From JBDTMT01 sp033764095 (GTDB taxonomy: Bacteria; Desulfobacterota; Binatia; HRBIN30; CADEER01), in NCBI GenBank assembly GCA_033764095.1, contig JANRJF010000286.1, forward strand, positions 1 to 6,660: DNA of 6,660 nucleotides, written 5' to 3'. The notes beneath the pieces are model-generated. The model had not been told where the DNA came from. It saw nothing but the letters and a program-made list of their open reading frames with translations, and searched no databases. Both the position numbers and the translations under genes were made by a program. Below, piece by piece: positions 1-5,416 of the stretch (positions are counted from its first letter, which is position 1; each line of letters begins with the position of its first letter).

Positions 1-353
1 CCGCGCGGCGCGGCGCGGGTCAGCGCCGGCGCGGCGAGGAGACGAACGGGTGGAACAGGCGCGGCAGCGCGTGACACCAGCGCCACGGCGACGGCCGGCA
101 CGGTGACGAGCGCACCGGCACGGCCCTGCGCAATGGTGGCGCAGAGCGGACAGGCGAGCGCGTCGTGCGCCGCGACGCCGTCGCCGGCGGGCTGCGCGAT
201 CGGACCGTCGTGGTGCGCCGCGACGCACGGCGCACTGCGCAGCGCAGCCGCCCCGTGCTGCGGATGCAGCCCCGGCAGGGTGACCTGCAGGGCAAGTGCC
301 GCAAGGGCCAGCACCGCGGAGCGCACAGGGCGCGTGGATCGCCGAAGCGGCAT
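1..353 (-). CDS. Partial small exported protein, DUF2946-like (C-terminus beyond the left edge)
   Basis: This reading frame starts at an ATG (353-351) and stays open for 117 codons to the window edge, so the C-terminus is missing. It opens with a basic stretch (MPLRRSTRPVR) and a hydrophobic segment at residues 13-27, which fits a signal peptide or membrane anchor. It then has His-rich patches (HPQH around 30-33, HH at 47-48, H63), a CPLC motif at 68-71, a second hydrophobic stretch at 80-93, and an Ala/Pro/Arg-rich tail. A short exported protein with a CPxC motif and a Pro/Arg-rich end resembles the DUF2946 family as I remember it. Those are uncharacterised proteins often found near copper or other metal genes, so metal binding is an inference. 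The start is preceded by a weak AAGAGAG. It lies downstream of chrA on the same strand, separated by 291 bases of repeat-bearing DNA. Overlapping frames here give Arg/Ser-rich translations without domain character. Confidence 0.5.
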   Translation of the reverse strand, partial: MPLRRSTRPVRSAVLALAALALQVTLPGLHPQHGAAALRSAPCVAAHHDGPIAQPAGDGVAAHDALACPLCATIAQGRAGALVTVPAVAVALVSRAAAPVPPVRLLAAPALTRAAPR

Positions 354-467
354 GCTCTCTTGCGAGTTACCAGAGCCGTGCCGCGCGAGGCAAGGTGGAA
401 GTGCGGCGCTGTCGGTGCTGAGTGATTCTGCCCCCTCCTCAATTGCCAAGGTGGGACTGGCGATGAG

Positions 468-487
468 AGCCCCTCGCGCGCGGGGCT
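468..487. terminator. Possible hairpin downstream of chrA
   Basis: AGCCCC (468-473) and GGGGCT (482-487) are perfect complements around an 8-base CG-rich loop. On the minus strand this lies about 160 bases past the chrA stop. No T-run follows on either strand, so a classical Rho-independent terminator is not supported. It may be only structured spacer DNA or part of the adjacent repeat. Confidence 0.2.
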
Positions 488-490
488 TGG

Positions 491-600
491 CCACGGATTT
501 CACGGATGGCACGGATGCAGGCCGGACATCGAAATCAGGGTACACAACGCGATCGCCGTCTCCGTGTGATCCTCAGACCTGCGTCCGTGTCATCCGTGCC
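491..600. repeat. Inverted repeat built on a 9-nt ACGGAT period
   Basis: The left arm carries ACGGAT three times at a 9-base period (493, 502, 511). The right arm carries the complementary units TCCGT and ATCCGT at the same period (583-597). Positions 501-520 and 579-598 are reverse complements at 18 of 20 positions. Both differences become G-U pairs in a plus-strand transcript but A-C mismatches in a minus-strand one. The arms are separated by 58 bases. Similar degenerate intergenic repeats with this CACGGAT/ATCCGTG core occur in many GC-rich environmental bacterial genomes, as I recall, and are often mistranslated as TDFTDGTDAG-like peptides. I see a dispersed repeat, with function unknown. 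Confidence 0.65.
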
Positions 601-644
601 CAGCGCGGAGCATGGCACGCATGCGCGCGACACCCCACCACGCG

Positions 645-2012
645 TCACGCGCCGAGCGCGCGCAGGACCAGGCCGAGCGCGCCGCCGCCGAGCACCACCC
701 ACAGCACGTTGACGTGCCAGCGGTAGAGCAGCGCGAAGGCGGCGGCGCTCATCAGCGCCGCCAGCCAGCGCGTGCCGCCGGTCAGGCCGTGCGGCCAGAT
801 CACCGCGGCGCCGAACACCAGCGCCAGGTTGAGCACCACGCCGACCACCGCGGCGGTGACGCCGGACAGCGCCGCGCTCAGCCGCTGGTTGCCGCGCAGC
901 ACCTCGACGTAGGGCGCACCGACGAAGATGAACAGGAAGCACGGCAGGAAGGTGGCCCAGGTGGTGATGAGGGCGCCGAGCACCGCGCTGCCGAGCGGGC
1001 TCATGCCTGCTGGGTTGTTCCAGCCCGCCATGAAGCCGACGAACTGCAGCACCATGATCAGCGGCCCCGGCGTCGTCTCGGCCAGCGCCAGGCCGTCGAT
1101 CGCCTGCGCATGGGTCAGCCAGCCGAACGAGCTGGTGGCCACCTGCGTCACGTAGGCGAGCACCGAATAGGCGCCGCCGAAGGTGACGAAGGCGGCCAGG
1201 GTGAAGAAGCGGTACTCGTGCGCGTGCACGCTCGACCAGCCGCGCCAGGCGAGCACCAGCAGGAACGGCAGCAGCCACAGCAGCGCGCCGACCACCAACG
1301 TGCGGCGCATGCGAACCGCCGACGGCAGCGTGTGCGCCGGCGGTGGCGCGTGGTCGTCGATCACCGTCGCCGGCGCGTCGGGGATGCCGCGCGCGGTCGC
1401 CGCCACGCCGGCCGCCGGCGCCGGCGCGGCGGTCAACAGGCCGACGATCGCCGCCAGCAGCACGATGAGCGGGAACGGCACGTGCAAGACGTAGATGGCG
1501 AGGAATGCCGCCGCGGCGATGGCGTAGTGCACGCGCCACTTCAGCGCGCGGCCGCCGATCTTCATCACCGCCTCGACGACGATCGCCACCACCACCGGCT
1601 TGAACCCGTCGAGCACGCCGGCCACCAGGCCGACCTCCCCGTAGGCCGCATAGATGTATGACAGCGCCAGCAGGATGAAGATCGACGGAATGACGAAGCA
1701 GGCGCCGGCGACGATGCCGCCGAGCGTCCGGTGCATGAGCCAGCCGATGTAGATGGCGAGCTGCTGCGCCTCCGGGCCGGGCAGCAGCATGCAGTAGTTG
1801 AGCGCGTGCAGGAAGCGCTCGTCGCTGAGCCAGCGCCGCCGGTCGACCAGCTCGCGGTGCATGATCGCGATCTGCCCGGCCGGGCCGCCGAACGAGATGA
1901 AGCCGAGCAGCACCCAGAAGCGCAACGCCTCGGCGAACGGCACCGCGGTCTGCGCCGGGCTGACACCTGGCACTTGCGCGCGCGGCGGCACCGGCGGCAA
2001 CGGCTTCGTCAT
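645..2012 (-). CDS. chrA: Chromate transporter ChrA (CHR family, long two-domain form)
   Basis: This is a 455-residue inner-membrane protein of the usual length for the bidomain CHR family, which exports chromate from the cytoplasm and gives chromate resistance. The two homologous halves are visible. The N-terminal half has FISFGGPAGQIAIMH at 38-52 and LLPGPEAQQLAIYIGW at 76-91. The C-terminal half repeats these as FVTFGGAYSVLAYVTQ at 275-290 and ETTPGPLIMVLQFVGF at 312-327. Several hydrophobic segments fill each half, and a Pro/Ala-rich, non-conserved linker (about 195-232) joins them. The ATG at 2012 is chosen because the family alignment begins shortly after it. The frame stays open upstream, no better start is seen there, and the Shine-Dalgarno is weak. 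The gene lies 64 bases after the cohesin-like gene on the same strand and could be read through from it. No chrB regulator is visible. Some family members may instead move sulfate or another oxyanion. Confidence 0.93.
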   Translation of the reverse strand: MTKPLPPVPPRAQVPGVSPAQTAVPFAEALRFWVLLGFISFGGPAGQIAIMHRELVDRRRWLSDERFLHALNYCMLLPGPEAQQLAIYIGWLMHRTLGGIVAGACFVIPSIFILLALSYIYAAYGEVGLVAGVLDGFKPVVVAIVVEAVMKIGGRALKWRVHYAIAAAAFLAIYVLHVPFPLIVLLAAIVGLLTAAPAPAAGVAATARGIPDAPATVIDDHAPPPAHTLPSAVRMRRTLVVGALLWLLPFLLVLAWRGWSSVHAHEYRFFTLAAFVTFGGAYSVLAYVTQVATSSFGWLTHAQAIDGLALAETTPGPLIMVLQFVGFMAGWNNPAGMSPLGSAVLGALITTWATFLPCFLFIFVGAPYVEVLRGNQRLSAALSGVTAAVVGVVLNLALVFGAAVIWPHGLTGGTRWLAALMSAAAFALLYRWHVNVLWVVLGGGALGLVLRALGA

Positions 2013-2056
2013 CGCTTCTGCGCCGGCTTTGGCGCGTCCTCCGTCACCCGAGGCAC

Positions 2057-2076
2057 GGGCGCGCCGAGGCGCGCCC
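2057..2076. repeat. GC palindrome immediately after the cohesin-like gene's stop codon
   Basis: GGGCGCGCC (2057-2065), GA, then GGCGCGCCC (2068-2076) form a perfect 9-bp hairpin (8 bp with a 4-base loop if the innermost pair opens). On the minus strand the stem begins at the first base after the TAG stop (2079-2077). No T-run follows, so termination would have to be atypical. The sequence GTAGGGGCGCGCC resembles mobile palindromic (REP-like) elements common between genes in GC-rich environmental bacteria. It may also protect the 3' end of the upstream message. Confidence 0.5.
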
Positions 2077-3243
2077 CTACAGCGGGCAGCCGTTCAGCGC
2101 GGCGTTGACCGCCTGGATCAGCTCGGAGACCAGCACTTGGCCGTCCTCGTCGGTATCGAAGCCCGGACAGGCGTCGAGCGCGCTGGCGCCGATGTTGATG
2201 TTCACGCCGATCAGCAGCTCGTTGATCGCCACCATGCGGTCGCTGTTGCAGTCACCGGCGCAGGGCGGCGGCGGCGGCGCGGGCTCGACGGTGACGGTGC
2301 CGCCGACCGCCTCGGTCAGCAGCGGATCCCCATTCGGCGTGCTGCTCGCCGCATTGGACGCGGTGAGAGCGTGCGTCCCCTCGCTCAGCAAACCGATCGA
2401 GCAGGCGAACAGGTCGGCACCGGGCGCGATCGGCGTCGGGTTCGACGCGGTGCTGATGACGGCGCGCACGGCGGTGCAGTTCGCCTCCGGCTCGCAGCCG
2501 TCGGGCAGGAAGCTGAAGGTACTAGTCTCGCGACCGATGCCGGCATTCGCAGTACATGCCGGCGCGCCGCTGAGCTTCTGCAACACCGGCGTCGCCGCCG
2601 GATCGAAGCCGATGTCGAGCTGCACGCCGTCCACGGCCATCCCCTCTTCGACGAACTCCAGCGTCGCCCTGAAGACCGTCTGGCCGCCGACCGTGCCGCT
2701 CGCGTCGCTGACGCGCAGGCGGACGTCGATCAGATCGGCGATGGTGACCGAGCCGTCGTCACCGTCGGCCGGCAGCAACACGCCGCCGGGCGCCGAGGCG
2801 CCGAGCTCGGCCAACGTGAGCGGCTGCGTGCCGTCCGGCGCGTCGGGGTCGATCTGCACCTGGCAGGTGTAGAGCAGGCCGTCGGCGATCGGATCGAGGT
2901 TGTCGAAGGAGAGGACGAAGACGCGCACCCCGCTGCAGTCGGCGGCCGGATCGCAGCCGAGCGGCAGGAAGCGGAAACCGGTCGCCTCTTTGTCGATCGC
3001 CGGGTTGACGGTGCAGTCGGGCTGGCCGTTCGGCTTGGCGGCGATGAACGCCTGGCGGGTGAAGTCGATGCGGTTCTGCGTCGCGATCACCGTCGCGCCC
3101 TCGGCCGCCAGCGACACGGGCACCGCCACGATCTCGCCCGGCTCGCCGGTCGCCGTGCCGACGTCGATGGTCACAGCGCCGGCTCGCGCCGCCGTGACCG
3201 CAATCACCGCCGCCACCACCCATCGTCCCAGACTGCCTCGCAT
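2077..3243 (-). CDS. Secreted protein with two cohesin-like domains and a C-terminal dockerin-like EF-hand module
   Basis: The chosen start is the ATG at 3243 (388 residues), because GAAGGAG lies 8 bases upstream and a signal peptide follows at once (MRGSLGRWVVAAVIAVTAARAGA). An extension to 3366 is open but has no exported-protein character. Residues 24-168 and 170-319 are two copies of a beta-rich domain. Each begins like cohesin/carbohydrate-binding folds (VTIDVGTATGEPGEIVAVPV at 24-43) and contains F-x-FLP-x-GC-x-P-x-A-x-C, NPTPIA or NLDPIA, and a late Cys. Four cysteines recur at nearly identical spacing (77, 97, 103, 127 and 230, 250, 256, 281). After a Pro-rich linker (320-327), residues 328-386 hold two 12-residue EF-hand loops (331-342, 363-374) framed by Cys 328, 332, 359 and 386. 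The first loop has Arg336 where Gly is usual. The protein is probably exported and calcium-stabilised. The binding partner is unknown, and assignment to the true cohesin family needs a profile search. Confidence 0.8.
   Translation of the reverse strand: MRGSLGRWVVAAVIAVTAARAGAVTIDVGTATGEPGEIVAVPVSLAAEGATVIATQNRIDFTRQAFIAAKPNGQPDCTVNPAIDKEATGFRFLPLGCDPAADCSGVRVFVLSFDNLDPIADGLLYTCQVQIDPDAPDGTQPLTLAELGASAPGGVLLPADGDDGSVTIADLIDVRLRVSDASGTVGGQTVFRATLEFVEEGMAVDGVQLDIGFDPAATPVLQKLSGAPACTANAGIGRETSTFSFLPDGCEPEANCTAVRAVISTASNPTPIAPGADLFACSIGLLSEGTHALTASNAASSTPNGDPLLTEAVGGTVTVEPAPPPPPCAGDCNSDRMVAINELLIGVNINIGASALDACPGFDTDEDGQVLVSELIQAVNAALNGCPL
2086..2262 (-). other. Dockerin-like double EF-hand module of the cohesin-like protein
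   Basis: This codes for residues 328-386. The two loops read D-x-N-x-D-x-x-x-x-x-x-E and D-x-D-x-D-G-x-x-x-x-x-E, each followed by a helix of the LLIGVNI or LIQAVNAAL type, and the module ends in NGC close to the stop. The glutamate at position 12 is typical of general EF hands, whereas classical clostridial dockerins usually have Asp there. It aligns without gaps to 3385-3561. Confidence 0.75.
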
Positions 3244-3378
3244 CCGATCGACTCCTTCTCGCCCGGCCGCACCGCGCGTGACCTCCAGCCCTAGCACAGG
3301 CGTGTGAGTGTTGCCGCAGCGATTCGGCAGCGGGTTCGGCGCGCTTTTGCTGCGCCCCTCGACCACCCCGCCGGCGCT
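3244..3378. other. Spacer between the propeller gene and the cohesin-like gene
   Basis: This 135-base gap holds the AAGGAG of the downstream gene (about 3252-3257) and a small hairpin at 3338-3356. I see no clear promoter on the minus strand, so co-transcription with the propeller gene is plausible but not shown. Confidence 0.5.
3338..3356 (-). terminator. Possible short hairpin after the propeller gene
   Basis: Read on the minus strand, GGCGC-A-GC-AAAA-GC-GCGCC folds into a 7-bp stem with one bulged A and an AAAA loop, 22 bases past the stop codon at 3379. It is not followed by a T-run. It could slow RNA decay or attenuate read-through into the next gene, but it may be chance in such GC-rich DNA. 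Confidence 0.2.
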
Positions 3379-5130
3379 TCAGGAGCAGCCGTTCAGCGCG
3401 TTGCTGACCGCGCTGATCAATTCGTTCACCGCCACTGCCCCGTCGCCGCTGCTGTCGAAGGACGGACAGGCCGAGAGTGACGCCTGGTCGAGGGCGATGT
3501 TGACCCCGGTGATGAGCTCGTTGACGGTCACCGCGCCGTCGCCGTTGCAGTCGCCGACGCACGAACCGCCCGGCGTCACCGGCACCGTGGGCGTTCCGGT
3601 GGGCGTTGCGGTCGAGAGAGTCGGCGTGGTCGGCGTCGGGGTCGGCGTCGCCACGCCGCCGGTGAGCGCCGCACCGAGCCGCATGGCGAAGCCGGCCGAG
3701 TTGCTGAACGCGCCGCGCTCGATGGTCGGCTGCGCCCCCCCGGCAGTGGCGGGGAAATCGGCCGAGTCCGTGTAGCCGCTGAGCACCAGGTCCCCTGACT
3801 CCGGGCAGGTGGCGAGCCAGTATGCGGTGTCGTAGCGCGCTCCGCCGACCAGTGTCGACTGGCGCAGCTCGGTCAGGTCTGGGTTGAGGCGCACCACGAA
3901 CCCATCCTGCACCCCATGCAGCTCGCTCTGCGCGCCGCCGGCGAGACCAGGGAACGCCGCCGACTGCGTGATCCCGGTAACGAAGATCTCGCCGCTCGAG
4001 CCGAGCGATACGCCATAGCCGCGCTCGAAACCGTTGCCACCGAGATACGTGGCGCGGCGCACCGTGGCGAGATCGGCGCTGACGCGGATGGCGAAGGCAT
4101 CGGAGCCGCCACTGTAGTTGGGTTGCGCGCTGCCGGCCGCCGCCTCACCGAGCGCGTTGTCGATCTCACCGGCGCCGATCACATCGCCGGAGGCCGGATC
4201 GACGGCCAGCGCCCAGACCGCGCAATAGCCGACCGCGCCGATGTCGACACTGCCCAGCGCCGAGCGCAGATCTGCCGCGAAGGCGGTGAGCAGTCCGGTC
4301 TGCCGCCCGCCTGGGTACACGCTGCGTCCGCCGAGCACGATGTCACCGCTGGTCGGATGCACCAGCACGTCGTTGATCTGCGTCGGCACCGCGTTGACGT
4401 AGCTCGCCTGCTCCAGGGTCGAGAGGTCGCCGCTCAGTCGCGCCACGAACGATCCGCTGGGGCTGCCAAAGGCGCCGCCCTGCGTGCCGGGGAAGTCGTT
4501 CGACTGCGTGCTGCCTGCGACCAGCACCACCCCGCTGCCGGGCTCGATCGCCAGGCCGACGACGTTACCGCCCTCGTTGGCGGTGCCGCCGAGATAGGTC
4601 GTGCCGCGTAGCGTGCGGAGGTCGCCGCTGAAGCGCGCGACAAAGGCGTCGTCGCCGCCGCCGCGTTGGGGCTGCGCGGCGTTGCTCAGTCCGGGCAGCG
4701 TCGCGGACGACGTGATACCCGCGACCACGATGTCACCCGACGCGGGATCGATGACCACTCCCTCTGCACGATCCGTTTGCGAACCGCCGATGTAGGTCGC
4801 CTGGCGAATCGTGGTCAGGTCACCGCTCAGCCGCGCCACCCATCCGTCGCCGAGCCCGGCCGGATCCGGCTGCGCGCCGCCTGCAGTGCCGAGAACGTGC
4901 CCAGACGTGGCGGCGCCGACGCAGACAATGTCGCACGTCGACGGGTCGAAGACGCACTTGCGCGCATGCTCGTCGCCGCCGCCGCCGAAGTACGTGGACT
5001 GTTGAAATGCGCTCGGCGCCGCCGCTGCCGCGATACTCGCCGTCAGCGCCACCGCCGCGCAGGCGATCACCCGCAAGGCCCAGGGGTTGCGCAGCGGCCG
5101 CTCGCGCCCAACTCCGGTTGCAATGTCCAC
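3379..5130 (-). CDS. Secreted seven-bladed SBBP beta-propeller protein with Thr/Pro linker and dockerin-like C-terminus
   Basis: This is a 583-residue exported protein. Residues about 15-38 form a signal peptide (basic RNPWALR, then an Ala-rich core). Seven SBBP-type repeats of roughly 65 residues follow, starting near 44, 111, 177, 242, 292, 360 and 425. A typical repeat runs T-Y-x-GG, then DPASGDIVVAG-T, then FPG, then GGAQP, then DAFVARLSGDL. Repeat 4 is short (about 50 residues) and, like 5, lacks the YLGG opening. Residues 494-520 are a Thr/Pro linker, and 524-582 form a double EF-hand module with loops at 527-538 and 559-570 and cysteines at 524, 528, 555 and 582. SBBP propellers are extracellular, and their ligand is not known here. 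The start is a GTG directly preceded by an in-frame TAG, with GGAG only three bases upstream. An internal TTG at residue 19 is a poorer alternative. The gene heads the minus-strand run and is divergent from modA. Confidence 0.88.
   Translation of the reverse strand: MDIATGVGRERPLRNPWALRVIACAAVALTASIAAAAAPSAFQQSTYFGGGGDEHARKCVFDPSTCDIVCVGAATSGHVLGTAGGAQPDPAGLGDGWVARLSGDLTTIRQATYIGGSQTDRAEGVVIDPASGDIVVAGITSSATLPGLSNAAQPQRGGGDDAFVARFSGDLRTLRGTTYLGGTANEGGNVVGLAIEPGSGVVLVAGSTQSNDFPGTQGGAFGSPSGSFVARLSGDLSTLEQASYVNAVPTQINDVLVHPTSGDIVLGGRSVYPGGRQTGLLTAFAADLRSALGSVDIGAVGYCAVWALAVDPASGDVIGAGEIDNALGEAAAGSAQPNYSGGSDAFAIRVSADLATVRRATYLGGNGFERGYGVSLGSSGEIFVTGITQSAAFPGLAGGAQSELHGVQDGFVVRLNPDLTELRQSTLVGGARYDTAYWLATCPESGDLVLSGYTDSADFPATAGGAQPTIERGAFSNSAGFAMRLGAALTGGVATPTPTPTTPTLSTATPTGTPTVPVTPGGSCVGDCNGDGAVTVNELITGVNIALDQASLSACPSFDSSGDGAVAVNELISAVSNALNGCS
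3385..3561 (-). other. Dockerin-like double EF-hand module of the propeller protein
   Basis: This codes for residues 524-582. Loop 1 (D527, N529, D531, G532, E538) is a canonical EF-hand loop. Loop 2 (D559, S561, D563, G564, E570) has Ser at position 3. The module aligns with 2086-2262 over 59 residues without gaps, with 34 identities by hand count and identical cysteine spacing (4, 27, 27). Confidence 0.75.
3571..3651 (-). repeat. Low-complexity Thr/Pro-coding linker
   Basis: Imperfect GTCGGC/GGCGTC-type hexamers on the plus strand encode residues 494-520 of the propeller protein (ATPTPTPTTPT and onward to the glycines before the module). Such linkers separate domains in secreted proteins and are often O-glycosylated. 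The near-repetitive DNA is prone to length change by slippage. Confidence 0.7.
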
Positions 5131-5416
5131 CTACTCCGCCGCCTAGTTGCGGCGCGACTGCTTTGTCAAACCGACCGGCAGCAGCGCGCCGCGCGAACCC
5201 GAGGCTGGCGTCCCCTCGTCGGTCGCGCGCGACGCCTTCGTCGCGCTGGCGGCACGGCGGCGCGCCGCCGTCGCGCCACCACAAGGCGAATCCGGAGCGT
5301 CGGCGCGAGGCGACCAGCCATGCCGCTCGCCTCGCCCACGGGTCGATCATCACGTCCGAGGCGTTGATCACGGCCCTCGACTCGGCGAAGCGCCTCATGC
5401 TCAGAAGGGTCTGCCC
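5131..5416. other. Divergent intergenic region between the propeller gene and modA
   Basis: About 286 bases separate the two start codons. A modA-frame extension starting at TTG 5147 runs through it but codes Arg/Ala-rich sequence with no signal peptide, so I treat it as non-coding. A TTGACA hexamer faces the propeller gene and an AAGGG precedes modA. I see no ModE-type operator or riboswitch. Confidence 0.55.
5141..5169 (-). promoter_or_regulatory. Candidate promoter for the propeller gene
   Basis: A perfect TTGACA (5169-5164 on the minus strand) lies 33 bases before the GTG start. At 17-base spacing the -10 position reads CTAGGC, a poor match to TATAAT. If real, transcription would begin within a few bases of the start codon, giving an almost leaderless message. 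That would agree with the cramped Shine-Dalgarno spacing. The weak -10 keeps confidence low. Confidence 0.25.

Larger units (their letters stand above)
354..644. other. Gene-free spacer between chrA and the DUF2946-like gene
   Basis: No frame here gives a convincing protein. The spacer holds a short GC-rich hairpin at 468-487 and a degenerate inverted repeat at 491-600, both listed separately. On the minus strand a TTGGCA hexamer (449-444) lies about 90 bases upstream of the DUF2946-like start, but no acceptable -10 element follows it at 16-18 bases. No tRNA or CRISPR pattern is visible. Confidence 0.6.

Noticed and set aside
20..442. Minus-strand 140-codon frame at the left edge
   Set aside because: Its translation is Arg/Ser/Cys-rich and out of phase with the more protein-like frame starting at 353.
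535..1539. Minus-strand frame overlapping chrA in another phase
   Set aside because: It is an Arg/Ala-rich out-of-phase shadow of ChrA.
612..1661. Plus-strand open frame (349 codons) opposite chrA
   Set aside because: It is Gln/Arg/His-rich low-complexity sequence antisense to an unmistakable ChrA.
1798..3294. Long plus-strand open frame (498 codons) opposite the cohesin-like gene
   Set aside because: Its translation is Arg/Asp/His-rich with no domain character and lies antisense to a gene with a signal peptide, repeated domains and EF-hand motifs. Long antisense frames are expected at this GC content.
3244..3366. 41-codon N-terminal extension of the cohesin-like gene
   Set aside because: GAAGGAG at 8 bases and the signal peptide both support ATG 3243.
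3571..3651. GGCGTC-type repeats considered as a CRISPR or regulatory repeat
   Set aside because: They are in-frame coding repeats for a Thr/Pro linker, with no spacers.
5345..5370. ATCA-ACG / CGT-TGAT imperfect inverted repeat upstream of modA as an operator
   Set aside because: The arms match only with a 2-base bulge and do not resemble a ModE site, so chance is adequate.
5147..5416. 90-codon N-terminal extension of modA from TTG 5147
   Set aside because: It has no signal peptide at its own start, whereas ATG 5417 has a Shine-Dalgarno at 7 bases and is followed directly by a good signal peptide.
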